Positions 1 through 7,384 of a stretch of DNA of 35,714 nt are shown piece by piece. Numbering within the stretch: the first letter of the stretch is position 1; every line of letters begins with the position of its first letter. The notes below the pieces were generated by a model, which worked only from the letters and a program-made list of their open reading frames with translations, searched no databases and had not been told where the DNA came from. The translations under genes were made by a program, and so were the position numbers. Source of the stretch: a virus; the IMG/VR virus record IMGVR_UViG_3300038309_000159, positions 1 to 35,714 of that record, one strand, 5' to 3'.

Positions 1-126
1 GGAACGCTCACCGCTCCGACTATCAACCTAATTGGCAACGTCGTGGCTCAGGGTGACCAGGTGAACGCCACCGCCGTCACGAGTGGAACGCTCACCGCTC
101 CGACTATCAACCTAATTGGGAACGTC
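1..126 (+). repeat. 84-bp tandem repeat in the spike gene
   Basis: Bases 1-42 recur at 85-126 with one difference (C36 against G120). The period is 84 bp, or 28 residues, and each copy encodes GTLTAPTINLIGNV. More copies probably lie before the window. The repeat adds whole turns to the beta-helical needle and is a likely site of length change by recombination. Confidence 0.85.
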
Positions 127-291
127 AACGTCACCGGTAATCTGACCATCAACGGTGGGTTCTCTCAAACAGGAGGTACGAGCCTGGCGCAGTTTGCAGG
201 TGATATCGTCATCAACGGTCGTCAGTTCATGACCCATGAGCATTACAACGGCAGCGGATCAGGTGGTGGCACCACGGCGGGGGTCGTATGA
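1..291 (+). CDS. Baseplate spike (gpV / Mu gp45-like), 3' part
   Basis: The frame is open from base 1, so the gene begins before the window and only its last 96 codons are seen. The visible part is rich in Gly, Thr, Asn and Val, with short alternating segments typical of the triple-stranded beta-helix of membrane-piercing tail spikes. It ends in THEHYNGSGSGGGTTAGVV. A His-x-His near the C-terminus followed by a Gly-rich tail is the tip signature of P2 gpV-like spikes, where the histidines of three chains bind an iron ion. Its place directly before the baseplate wedge and gpJ genes fits. It overlaps the next gene by ATGA (288-291). An internal GTG at 43 could be mistaken for the start, but the frame clearly continues upstream. 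Confidence 0.85.
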   Translation, partial: GTLTAPTINLIGNVVAQGDQVNATAVTSGTLTAPTINLIGNVNVTGNLTINGGFSQTGGTSLAQFAGDIVINGRQFMTHEHYNGSGSGGGTTAGVV

Positions 292-641
292 AGTATCGTC
301 GTCTAGATGAGAATGGTGACTACGTTTTTGGTAAGGGCGATCTTAATTTTTACACCGATGTCCCGGAGGCACCGGCTCAAGCGGTGCTCACCCGGCTTAA
401 ACTGATTCAAGGTGAATGGTTCATTGACACGTCGGCCGGTACTCCCTACCAGAGCCAGATTCTTGGTATGGGTCGATTAGCCACCTACAACTTTGCGATT
501 CAACAACGAATCGTTAACACACTAGGCGTGACTGAGTTGGTTGACTACGCCAGCAGTTTCAACGCCGCTACCCGAAAGGTAATGGTGGTGGCGTCCATTG
601 AGACGGCTTACGGAACCGCTACGGTCACCACGACACTGTGA
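288..641 (+). CDS. Baseplate wedge protein (Mu gp46 / GPW_gp25-like)
   Basis: 117 residues. The N-terminus reads YRRLDENGDYVFGKG, followed by PEAPAQAVLTRLKLIQGEWF and a TSAGTPY motif. This pattern is familiar from phage proteins at the Mu gp46 position, which belong to the gp25-like baseplate wedge group. The small protein would join the inner baseplate around the spike hub. The start overlaps the spike stop as ATGA, so it is probably translationally coupled. The next gene, baseplate J, begins 8 nt downstream, the usual order. I recognise the family from sequence pattern and gene order. Confidence 0.8.
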   Translation: MKYRRLDENGDYVFGKGDLNFYTDVPEAPAQAVLTRLKLIQGEWFIDTSAGTPYQSQILGMGRLATYNFAIQQRIVNTLGVTELVDYASSFNAATRKVMVVASIETAYGTATVTTTL

Positions 642-649
642 GATAAGTT

Positions 650-1846
650 ATGCCGACTACCGTGACAACTTACCCTCTTGCCACCCTCTCGGCCACGATT
701 TCGTCTGAGGGCGTGAGCGTACCGTCGTACAACGGAATTAACCAGAGCCTCAAAGCACTTTTTCAGCAGATCTACGGCTCAGATATCTACGTTGAATCTG
801 ACTCACAGGACGGCCAACTAATCGGTATCATCGCGCAAGCGGTCGACGATACCAACATGGCTATCGTGGATACCTACAACAGCCTGTCACCCTCAACGGC
901 TCAGGGCGCGGCGCTTTCATCCCGCGTGAAGATCAACGGAATCATGCGAGATATCTCGTCATTCAGCGTCGTAGAGTTGACGATCGTAGGCCAGGCCAAT
1001 ACACCGATCAACAACGGAATTGCTACTGACGGCACCTATAAATGGGATTTACCGGCCACGGTCACCATCCCTACCGGTGGATCGGTAACCGTCCAGGCAA
1101 CGTGCGAAACTGCCGGGGCCATCAACGCATTGCCCAATACCATTACGAAGATCCTCACCCCGACACGCGGTTGGCAAACGGTTAATAACGCTGCGGCTGC
1201 CATCCCCGGTAACGCGGTTGAAACTGATGCCGCGCTTCGGGCACGACAGGCGATCTCAACCGGCCTTCCTTCCCAAACGGTCATGGAAGCTATCGTGGCT
1301 TCGGTAGCTGCGGTGAAGGGCGTCATACGTTATGAGGGTTTCGAGAATGATACCGGCACGACTGATGTCAACGGAATCCCCGCTCATTCCATCAGCATCG
1401 TGGTAGAAGGCGGTACCGACGCCGACATCGCAACCGCCATCGCTGATAAGAAGACACCAGGTACCGGTACCTATGGAACCACGAGTTACCAGGTGATCGA
1501 CTCGGTTGGAATCCCCAACACGATCAACTTCTATCGGCCGACCACGCGTACCATTCAGGTGACGGTGAACGCTACCGCCCTAACCGGTTACGTCTCGTCA
1601 ACCGGTACTGCGTTGATTCAGGCGGTCTCTGACTACATCAACTCACTAGCAATCGGTGAGGACGTCTACCTCAGTAAGATCTACGTTCCGGCCAACTTGA
1701 ACGGAAGCAGCCTGGAAACGACGTATAACGTGACCTCTATCACAATCGGCGTGGACGGTGGTACCCAGTCATCGGCTGATATTCCGATCGCGTTCAATGA
1801 GGTGGCGTCGTCGGTAATTGCTGATATCACGCTGGTGGTGACCTAA
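650..1846 (+). CDS. Baseplate J-like protein (Mu gp47 / P2 gpJ / T4 gp6)
   Basis: 398 residues, a normal length for the family. N-terminal residues about 20-110 contain the LFQQIYGSDIYVESDSQDGQ stretch and a hydrophobic helix typical of gpJ proteins. The middle (about 110-200) is a beta-rich region with alternating Thr/Val. An NAVETDAALRARQ segment at about 190 is the well-known E-D-x-x-x-R-x-R motif of Baseplate_J. Residues 220-398 form the C-terminal domain. The protein builds the wedge ring that links the tail hub to the fibres. It lies between the gp46-like and gp48-like genes, as in Mu. Confidence 0.92.
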   Translation: MPTTVTTYPLATLSATISSEGVSVPSYNGINQSLKALFQQIYGSDIYVESDSQDGQLIGIIAQAVDDTNMAIVDTYNSLSPSTAQGAALSSRVKINGIMRDISSFSVVELTIVGQANTPINNGIATDGTYKWDLPATVTIPTGGSVTVQATCETAGAINALPNTITKILTPTRGWQTVNNAAAAIPGNAVETDAALRARQAISTGLPSQTVMEAIVASVAAVKGVIRYEGFENDTGTTDVNGIPAHSISIVVEGGTDADIATAIADKKTPGTGTYGTTSYQVIDSVGIPNTINFYRPTTRTIQVTVNATALTGYVSSTGTALIQAVSDYINSLAIGEDVYLSKIYVPANLNGSSLETTYNVTSITIGVDGGTQSSADIPIAFNEVASSVIADITLVVT

Positions 1847-1847
1847 G

Positions 1848-2783
1848 ATGGGAATTATCACGGTAACTAATGGCTCAGTAGGAATCAGTGATGGTTTCTC
1901 CACCGACTATATGCTGTCAAATAATGACGGCGTTCTGGTCTTTCCCACCCAGCAGGCGTCGATCTACGAGCTGCTGGTGGACGGGGTTGTCTTACCGCCA
2001 GGTGATTACCGCCTGACCGGTTCGACAGTTCAGCTAAACGCGGCTCAGACCAAGGGAGCGGTGTTGACTTGGACGGGTTCGTACTCAGCGTTGAGTGATA
2101 TCTACGGGGACGATACCTTCTACACGAACTTGATCACTAGCTCGTTTGCCGATAAACCAAACTTTAAGCTGATGATCAACGCGTTGACATCGATCTTCAC
2201 CGATCAGCAAACGGTCCTGGCGGCGTTGAAGTTGATGTTCGATATCGATAGCGCCGTAGGTGAGCAGCTGGACATCATCGGTGAGTGGGTAGGGATCAGC
2301 CGAAACGTCGAGGTACCTATCACCGGCGTCTACTTTGCGTGGGGTGATACCGCCAACCCCACTAAAACCGGTTGGGGTTACGGGGTCTGGCAAGGCCCCT
2401 ATGACCCGGATACCGGTATCATCTCACTGCCAGATGATGCCTACCGAACGATTCTCAAAGCCAAGATCGCCGCCAACCACTGGGATGGAACGGTACCAGG
2501 AGCTTATAAGATCTGGGATACAGCTTTCGCCGGAAATGGTTCAGTACTCTTCATCCAAGATAATCAGGACATGACGATGAGCGTCGGGGTCGCTGGACCA
2601 CCGCTCTCAGGTCTTGATAAAGCGCTTTTGACCGGGGGTTACTTCCAGATCAAACCGTCTGGGGTAACCATCCGGAGCTATGATTTCTCAGTGACATCAG
2701 GCCCCATCTTCGCTTGGGGTGTTTCAAATTCCACGTTAGGCGGCTGGAGTGTAGCAGGCTGGCCTGAGCGGGTAGTCGTTTAA
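1848..2783 (+). CDS. Baseplate/tail protein, DUF2612 (Mu gp48 / P2 gpI-like)
   Basis: 311 residues, starting one base after the gpJ stop. Residues about 1-90 are a beta-rich N-terminal extension. Residues about 95-250 carry the DUF2612 pattern: LDIIGEWVGISRNV, then FAWGD with WGYGVWQGPYDPDTG, then DDAYRTILKAKIAANHWDGT. A second FAWGVSNSTLGGW motif lies near the C-terminus and repeats the first WG-rich element. Proteins at this position connect the wedge periphery to the tail fibres. The downstream fibre gene starts after a 17-nt gap with its own RBS. Confidence 0.87.
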   Translation: MGIITVTNGSVGISDGFSTDYMLSNNDGVLVFPTQQASIYELLVDGVVLPPGDYRLTGSTVQLNAAQTKGAVLTWTGSYSALSDIYGDDTFYTNLITSSFADKPNFKLMINALTSIFTDQQTVLAALKLMFDIDSAVGEQLDIIGEWVGISRNVEVPITGVYFAWGDTANPTKTGWGYGVWQGPYDPDTGIISLPDDAYRTILKAKIAANHWDGTVPGAYKIWDTAFAGNGSVLFIQDNQDMTMSVGVAGPPLSGLDKALLTGGYFQIKPSGVTIRSYDFSVTSGPIFAWGVSNSTLGGWSVAGWPERVVV

Positions 2784-2800
2784 TCTAAGGAGACATGACG

Positions 2801-3508
2801 ATGGCTGTTAACTACATCTACCCGTTTGGCCAAGACGCCAGCGGTGGCAACACCATGACCGACACCGCCTACAACAGCGATGCGCAGCGGTTGATCGGAA
2901 ACCAACCGGGTACCGCCCGGCAAGAGCTGGTGAACAAGGTACTGCAACAGTGCTCGGTTATCGCAGCCGGTCTGGCGCAGTTCATGGTGAATAATCAGAG
3001 CTTTGACATCAACGACTCCCTGACCCCGGCGAACGTTGCTACCTATCTGGGAGCCGCCTTCAGCGCTTACACCGGGATCTCGAGCGGCACCTCAATGCTC
3101 TTTTACGAGGCGACAGCCCCCACCGGTTGGACGCAGGATACCACCGTCAACGACAAAGTGATTCGGGTCGTAAACGGTACCGGGGCGGGAACGGGAGGTT
3201 CGTGGACGATCTCGGGTGTGACGGTTGACGGTCACGCACTTACTACCACGGAGATGCCGTCGCACAGTCACTCAGTCTCTGACCCTGGCCACGCCCACAC
3301 CGTTCCGATGTCACTTCAAATTACTCAACCTAACGCGAATACCAATGCCAACACCATTCTCTCAGGTGGAACAACTTCTACCTCAACCGCTACAACTGGT
3401 ATTACGATCGCCGCTAACGGAGGCGGCGCGGCCCACACCCACGGTTTGACGGCTGATGGCACCTGGCGACCGGCGTACATCGATACCATCGTCTGCACGA
3501 AGGATTAA
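2801..3508 (+). CDS. Tail fibre protein with collar-type C-terminus
   Basis: 235 residues from ATG 2801. That start has AAGGAG (2787-2792) at an 8-nt spacing, while the in-frame ATG at 2795 would leave only 2 nt. The N-terminal half (about 1-95) probably attaches to the baseplate. From about residue 100 the text LFYEATAPTGWTQ starts a collar-like domain with His-x-His pairs (SHSHS, GHAHT, AHTHG), the metal-binding histidines of short-tail-fibre tips. It ends with WRPAYIDTIVCTKD, common at the end of such fibres. The Asn/Thr-rich insertion between the histidine pairs is probably a receptor-facing variable loop. No tail-fibre assembly chaperone is seen next to it. Confidence 0.85.
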   Translation: MAVNYIYPFGQDASGGNTMTDTAYNSDAQRLIGNQPGTARQELVNKVLQQCSVIAAGLAQFMVNNQSFDINDSLTPANVATYLGAAFSAYTGISSGTSMLFYEATAPTGWTQDTTVNDKVIRVVNGTGAGTGGSWTISGVTVDGHALTTTEMPSHSHSVSDPGHAHTVPMSLQITQPNANTNANTILSGGTTSTSTATTGITIAANGGGAAHTHGLTADGTWRPAYIDTIVCTKD

Positions 3509-3512
3509 GAAG

Positions 3513-3839
3513 ATGAACTACAAGAACGCATTCAACTGTAAGAAGTGCCCGGAGTGCAATACCGAAGCCGGTTGCCCCATGTGGTGGGAGTTCATGCAAA
3601 CCAACGATCACGGACAAGAGCGTCTCCAGAAGATGTGCGGTTACCAGGCACTCCCGATGTTCATGGTAGAAGTGATTAAGGCGTCGAACCGTCCGGCGGC
3701 GGCCATTGAAAAAACCCGCAACGACTTGGTGGCGGGTCTGGGAAACATCAGCCACGTGATCAGGGAGTCGATTGTTCCAGATCTTCTAATGAATGAACAA
3801 GAGCGAATTCCACTACTCAATGTAAACACAGACGAGTAA
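3513..3839 (+). CDS. Conserved phage protein with N-terminal Cys cluster
   Basis: 108 residues from ATG 3513, preceded by AAGGA (3500-3504) at 8 nt. A longer frame opens at 3456 but would overlap the fibre gene. The N-terminus has Cys at residues 8, 11, 14 and 20 (FNCKKCPECNTEAGCP), which looks like a small zinc-binding knuckle. The rest is helical with two Trp and a conserved-looking RLQKMCGYQALP. I do not recognise a function. It lies between tail fibre and lysis genes. Confidence 0.75.
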   Translation: MNYKNAFNCKKCPECNTEAGCPMWWEFMQTNDHGQERLQKMCGYQALPMFMVEVIKASNRPAAAIEKTRNDLVAGLGNISHVIRESIVPDLLMNEQERIPLLNVNTDE

Positions 3840-3867
3840 TTATCAAAACAGGGCGGAGAAAAGAAAA

Positions 3868-4239
3868 ATGGATGAGGAACTTCGTTCAGAATTCAAAAGA
3901 CGTGATGACCGGCACGAGGATCTGGTACGTCGAGTCGAGGGCATCGAAAATGTCCAAGGTGAACTTCGTGAGGATATTGCCGAGATGAAAGAGGAGGGTG
4001 CGAAACGCGACTTGACAATTCAACACAATTACATGGACCTGAAGATGAGCGTCTCAGAAGTTCTTCCCAAGGCCATTGACGCCGCTCCCCAATGGATGAT
4101 GGAACGTGAAAAGATCAGTCGTGAAAAAACTGTTACCCGGTATACGGTCGTAGCTGCCGTCGCCGCTGTTATAGGAGTCATCTGCGGTCTACTGACTCCT
4201 ATCGTAATCGAACTCTTGAAGAGCAGCGGACATGGCTAG
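3868..4239 (+). CDS. Coiled-coil protein with C-terminal membrane anchor
   Basis: 123 residues. Residues 1-50 are charged heptads of a coiled coil. Residues about 90-116 (YTVVAAVAAVIGVICGLLTP and onward) form one strong transmembrane helix close to the C-terminus. The build resembles XhlA-type lysis accessory proteins, and its place just before DUF1003 and the endolysin suggests a role in lysis. That role is inferred from layout only. The RBS is GGCGGAG at about 3850. The gene overlaps the next one by 8 nt. Confidence 0.75.
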   Translation: MDEELRSEFKRRDDRHEDLVRRVEGIENVQGELREDIAEMKEEGAKRDLTIQHNYMDLKMSVSEVLPKAIDAAPQWMMEREKISREKTVTRYTVVAAVAAVIGVICGLLTPIVIELLKSSGHG

Positions 4240-4675
4240 CAAGTTAACGCTGGGTCAGCAATCAGCCGATATTCTCAAGGGGGTCATGTCAACGTGGCCG
4301 TTCTTCATTGGAACTTTTCTCTTCTGCGTTGTTTGGAGTTTTTGGAATACGGTGGCGTGCTACTGGTTCAGCATGCCGCCATTTGACACACCGGGTCTTC
4401 AGCGGTTGAATCTGATCTTAAGTTGCTGGGCGGCGCTTCAAGGATCAATTCTCTTGATCGCGGCAAAGCGGCAAGATCAGATCACCTCCCAGATCTTGAG
4501 TCAACTTGAGATGAATCAGACCCGCATGCTTCACATGGCTGAGGCGCAAATACTCATTCTCGAGGAGCACCGTCGTCACCTGGTAGCCGTGAACCAGGTG
4601 GGTGATGAGATCTCAGAGGACCTCGAGGAACTACTGCGGCAATTCGCCGCCAGGATCAGGACCAATGGACAGTAA
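4232..4675 (+). CDS. DUF1003-like membrane protein
   Basis: 147 residues with two transmembrane helices. The first is in TWPFFIGTFLFCVVWSFWN and the second in LNLILSCWAALQGSILLIAA, with PPFDTPGLQRL between them. The W-x-F...W-x-x-W-N and F-D-x-x-x-x-x-x-L-N-L pattern is that of DUF1003 proteins. After the helices comes a long amphipathic coiled coil to the C-terminus. DUF1003 has no settled biochemical role. Here it sits between two lysis-cassette genes and overlaps the endolysin start by 11 nt, so a holin or lysis-control role is possible but unproven. Confidence 0.8.
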   Translation: MASKLTLGQQSADILKGVMSTWPFFIGTFLFCVVWSFWNTVACYWFSMPPFDTPGLQRLNLILSCWAALQGSILLIAAKRQDQITSQILSQLEMNQTRMLHMAEAQILILEEHRRHLVAVNQVGDEISEDLEELLRQFAARIRTNGQ

Positions 4676-5126
4676 TCTACAAGCATTTTTGACAACTATC
4701 GCGGTGAGCGAAGGTACGTACAACCAAGGCCGACGGAACGGGTACGATATCTTGGTAGGCAGCACACCGAGTCGAGTTCGCCGCTTCAATGACTTTGACC
4801 GCCATCCTAACTGCACCATGCAGGTAACCGATGAGATCTGGTCGTCGGCTGCTGGCCGGTATCAGATCATCTACCCCACGTGGGTAGGACTGCAAAAGCG
4901 GCTCAACCTACCCGACTTCTCACCCGCTTCACAAGATCGGGCGGCGATCGAACTTATTACCGACGCAGCTGCTCTCGAGCTAGTTCAAAAAGGTGATCTG
5001 AGGACGGCTATTGAGAAGTGCGCTAAGATCTGGGCCAGCTTTCCCGGTGCTGGGTACGGCCAGCGTGAGAACACCCCCGCGTACCTCATCGCCGCTTACC
5101 GCAAGGCCGGGGGCAAGCTGCTATGA
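4665..5126 (+). CDS. Endolysin, lambda R-type lytic transglycosylase
   Basis: 153 residues from ATG 4665; the frame opens earlier at 4602 but that part overlaps DUF1003. The sequence follows lambda gpR closely: SEGT with catalytic Glu16, NGYDILVG at 25-32, SAAGRYQ at 61-67, DFSPASQD at 84-91 and IWASFPGAGYGQ at 122-133. The enzyme would cut the MurNAc-GlcNAc bond of peptidoglycan and leave 1,6-anhydro-MurNAc. There is no signal peptide, so release needs a holin, and a holin-like gene lies 560 bp downstream. It overlaps the next gene by ATGA. Confidence 0.93.
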   Translation: MDSNLQAFLTTIAVSEGTYNQGRRNGYDILVGSTPSRVRRFNDFDRHPNCTMQVTDEIWSSAAGRYQIIYPTWVGLQKRLNLPDFSPASQDRAAIELITDAAALELVQKGDLRTAIEKCAKIWASFPGAGYGQRENTPAYLIAAYRKAGGKLL

Positions 5127-5617
5127 CCAAGGCCCACGAGGAGAAGAAGACGCTGTCAGTTGACGTACTGATCCACGAGCATGCTGACCGGACAGAAACG
5201 CCGTTGTACCGACGTACCCGGGATGAACTTCTGCTCACTCTTTCGCCACCCGTTTTCCAAATTGTTGGCGAACCAAGTCGGTGCTATATCTGCCTGAAGA
5301 CCGAGGAGGAGTTAGGCGAACCGCTTGAGTCACATCATCTGGGTGTTGAGCGGTGTTATGCCGAAGCCGATCTCGATTGGGATCTGATAAAGCGAGATTT
5401 TCCAAATTTCAATTGGTCCACTTTCAACTCGAGTAAGCCGTATAACTTCGTCGACGATATGACGGCACAGGGTCTTCTACTCTGCAAGAAGCATCATACC
5501 GGCAAGGACGAGGGAATTCATAACTTACCATTCAGTCTTTGGTTGATGCAGCGTTACCTGAAAAACGGCAGCGCGTTCTCGCCCAAAGAAGTTATTGATA
5601 AAGATGAGGATAACTGA
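5123..5617 (+). CDS. HNH-like zinc-binding protein in the lysis cassette
   Basis: 164 residues, coupled to the endolysin by ATGA. A CYIC pair (Cys54, Cys57), SHH (His71-His72) and LLCKKHH (Cys121, His124, His125) give the Cys2-His-His-Cys-His spacing of HNH/treble-clef nucleases. The centre between these motifs is unusually long, and the C-terminal NLPFSLWLMQRYLKNG is a conserved-looking helix. It could be a nuclease or only a zinc-structured protein. The coupling to the endolysin is odd for a homing enzyme and suggests a phage-integrated role. Confidence 0.7.
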   Translation: MTKAHEEKKTLSVDVLIHEHADRTETPLYRRTRDELLLTLSPPVFQIVGEPSRCYICLKTEEELGEPLESHHLGVERCYAEADLDWDLIKRDFPNFNWSTFNSSKPYNFVDDMTAQGLLLCKKHHTGKDEGIHNLPFSLWLMQRYLKNGSAFSPKEVIDKDEDN

Positions 5618-5685
5618 TCGATGGATACCAGGCCATCGGTTGGTCTAACTGCACCTGGTAAACACAGTGAAATTGGGGGTTTAAG

Positions 5686-5970
5686 ATGGAAAGCAAAGAT
5701 CTGTTACTGAGTAAGTCATTCTGGGGTGCGATGGTCATGGGGTTGGGAATGATCTTGGCCAAGTACGGTATCGACATCAACGTCAGTGAGACGGCCTCGG
5801 CCATCGTTACCTTGATCGGTTTGGTGATGAACGTGGCGGGGATTCGGTACCGTAAAGGTCCGATCCACAGCGTCCTGGGCGTCAAGATCAAACCGGCTGC
5901 GACAGTTAACGACGTTGCGCCGCCCGTTGCCGCACCCGCCGACAAATCAACTGCCGGAGGTACCCAATGA
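5686..5970 (+). CDS. Holin-like membrane protein
   Basis: 94 residues with a short charged N-terminus, a first helix from FWGAMVMGLGMILAKYG (about 12-28), a short polar turn, and a second helix at about 37-53 (ASAIVTLIGLVMNVAGI). An Arg/Lys-bearing tail and a Pro/Ala-rich C-terminus follow. This is the usual form of small two-helix phage holins that open the inner membrane for the endolysin. The RBS is GGGGG at about 5672. It is coupled to the next gene by ATGA. The family call rests on topology and context. Confidence 0.75.
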   Translation: MESKDLLLSKSFWGAMVMGLGMILAKYGIDINVSETASAIVTLIGLVMNVAGIRYRKGPIHSVLGVKIKPAATVNDVAPPVAAPADKSTAGGTQ

Positions 5971-6383
5971 GATACGCATCCAAGTTCGCTGCACTTTGGC
6001 TCATGCTCATGCTAGCCGGGTGCGGCCAGTTTCTGAAAAGTGCCTCTACCGCTCCGGTTCCCCAGACTCCGCGCCAGGGAATCGCCTACGGGACGGAGCT
6101 GGTGAAGACCCTGGCTCAAGGCGTAGCAATTGCCAAGACCAACGGCGAGATCACACCGGCAAAGCGTGACGAGCTGGTTAAGAAACTTCAAGATGCTCAA
6201 GACAAGCTCAAGTCGGCCGATAGTCTTCTGGTGTTGTACGACGCCGCCAAGAAGACCGGTACCGCCAGCGAGAACCAGAGCGCCGCTGTCCAGTCAGCGT
6301 TAAGCGCCGCTTTGTCACTGCTCTACTCAGTGCAGAGTGACTTGGCAAAAGTCCAACCCGCAACGAAGTCAGGAGGTGGTTAA
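5967..6383 (+). CDS. Phage lipoprotein, possible outer-membrane spanin
   Basis: 138 residues. The first 19 form a lipoprotein signal: positive residues 2 and 6, a hydrophobic stretch, and the lipobox LAGC with Cys19 as the lipidation site. The mature part is helical and rich in Ala, Lys and Ser, with no further Cys. Its position after endolysin and holin suggests an o-spanin-like role in disrupting the outer membrane. No typical i-spanin (N-terminal anchor plus periplasmic coiled coil) is seen, so the role is inferred. Confidence 0.75.
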   Translation: MRYASKFAALWLMLMLAGCGQFLKSASTAPVPQTPRQGIAYGTELVKTLAQGVAIAKTNGEITPAKRDELVKKLQDAQDKLKSADSLLVLYDAAKKTGTASENQSAAVQSALSAALSLLYSVQSDLAKVQPATKSGGG

Positions 6384-6384
6384 G

Positions 6385-6585
6385 ATGGGTGCCGCAGAAG
6401 CAATCAAGATCATTCAGGTCCTGGTGTCACTTCTTCAGCTTGCTCAAGTAGCTGGGGTGAACATCCAGCAAGTCACCGAGATGGTGAAACAAGCTCAAGC
6501 GCAGGGTCGTGATCTGACTGAGGCCGAGATGCAGCAGCTTTTCGACGCCGCTCAGAACGCTATCGACCAGGCTCGCAACGCTTAA
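6385..6585 (+). CDS. Small helical protein at end of late operon
   Basis: 66 residues from ATG 6385, with a perfect AGGAGG (6371-6376) at 8 nt; the frame opens at 6337 but the RBS picks 6385. The protein has a hydrophobic helix (IKIIQVLVSLLQLAQVAG) followed by Gln/Ala-rich amphipathic helices. There is no recognised family. It is the last rightward gene and its stop is 7 nt from the terminator hairpin. Confidence 0.75.
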   Translation: MGAAEAIKIIQVLVSLLQLAQVAGVNIQQVTEMVKQAQAQGRDLTEAEMQQLFDAAQNAIDQARNA

Positions 6586-6592
6586 AGAAAAA

Positions 6593-6611
6593 GGGCGGTA
6601 GTAAGCCGCCC
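6593..6611. terminator. Bidirectional intrinsic terminator between convergent operons
   Basis: GGGCGG (6593-6598) pairs with CCGCCC (6606-6611) around a 7-nt loop. On the - strand the hairpin is followed by TTTTTCTTT, a strong U-tract. On the + strand it is followed by the weaker TCCTTCTCT. It lies between the last rightward gene (ends 6585) and the last leftward gene (ends 6619). Confidence 0.85.
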
Positions 6612-6618
6612 TCCTTCT

Positions 6619-6855
6619 CTACAACCGCTCCACAATCTTCTCAAGCCGGTCTATACGTTTCATAATCCTCTTGTTCAGTCGGGCAAGCCTCCTGGCTACG
6701 CCCACCCAGAAGTTAAACTCCTCTTGGTTCAGTGAATTCACCTTCCGTCGGTGGGCGTACCTCAGTAGCCACATCGTAATGTCGGTGAAACGATCCCAGA
6801 TCCAGAGTTCAACTATGACCACCAATCCGCGAAGCGCTATCATGATAAGCTTCAT
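6619..6855 (-). CDS. Small membrane protein with basic helical tail
   Basis: 78 residues from ATG 6855, with GGAG seven bases upstream. Residues 3-20 are a hydrophobic helix (IMIALRGLVVIVELWIW). The rest is Arg/Lys-rich and probably a cytoplasmic coiled coil. It overlaps the 3' end of the deaminase gene by 47 nt, long for this phage; starting at Met5 (6843) would still overlap. It is the last gene of the leftward transcript, next to the terminator. No family is recognised. Confidence 0.6.
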   Translation of the reverse strand: MKLIMIALRGLVVIVELWIWDRFTDITMWLLRYAHRRKVNSLNQEEFNFWVGVARRLARLNKRIMKRIDRLEKIVERL

Positions 6856-7384
6856 GGCGCATCTCCAACTGCTCCCAGCTGCGATTTTTATTACTACCTA
6901 ACCACAAGTTCTCAGAGTTGTCATGAGAATATGGTTCGGCAAAGACGATGCGTTGGCATCCGGTGTTCATCAGAAGCTTTACGCATGCGATGCACGGGCT
7001 GACGGTGACGTAGCAAGTGCGAATTTCATAGACGTCTCGGCATTGTAGCAGCGCGTTCGCCTCCGCGTGGATGGCCTGGCAACCCTCGAGGTTAGTGCCG
7101 CTGGGGGCTTTCGCACCGCTACAAGCAAAGGGGTACGTATTGATGAACCGGGTGGGTTTGCTAATCAGCGGATCAACGGTTGACTGAACGAAGTCCACGC
7201 CCTCAAGTACCACCTCGTTGCAGTGCCTTACCCCGCTTGCCACCCCGTTGTACCCGGTTCCGATAACGTGCCCTCTGGAGTTGAGGAGGACGCAACCTAC
7301 ACGACGTCGCAGGCAGGTACTTCGAAGAGCGGTGTCAAGAGCCAGTTGCATGGCCCACTCATCAAGGGAGGGGCGGTTGTTCAT
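6809..7384 (-). CDS. Deoxycytidylate (dCMP) deaminase
   Basis: 191 residues from ATG 7384, which has GGGAGG at 7 nt and overlaps the upstream stop as ATGA; the TTG at 7402 is not needed. His106-Ala-Glu108 and Cys131-x-x-Cys134 (SPCIAC) form the zinc site of the cytidine/dCMP deaminase family. YNGVASG at about 45-51 and the internal extra Cys/His residues match ComE/phage dCMP deaminases. The enzyme converts dCMP to dUMP and so feeds dTMP synthesis. It lies directly after a TS-family gene that appears to use dCMP, so both would compete for one substrate, as cd and gp42 do in T4. Confidence 0.92.
   Translation of the reverse strand: MNNRPSLDEWAMQLALDTALRSTCLRRRVGCVLLNSRGHVIGTGYNGVASGVRHCNEVVLEGVDFVQSTVDPLISKPTRFINTYPFACSGAKAPSGTNLEGCQAIHAEANALLQCRDVYEIRTCYVTVSPCIACVKLLMNTGCQRIVFAEPYSHDNSENLWLGSNKNRSWEQLEMRHEAYHDSASRIGGHS

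Noticed and set aside
5626-5660. TACCAGG/CCTGGTA inverted repeat before the holin-like gene
   Set aside because: Only 7 bp with a 21-nt loop and no U-tract; could be chance.
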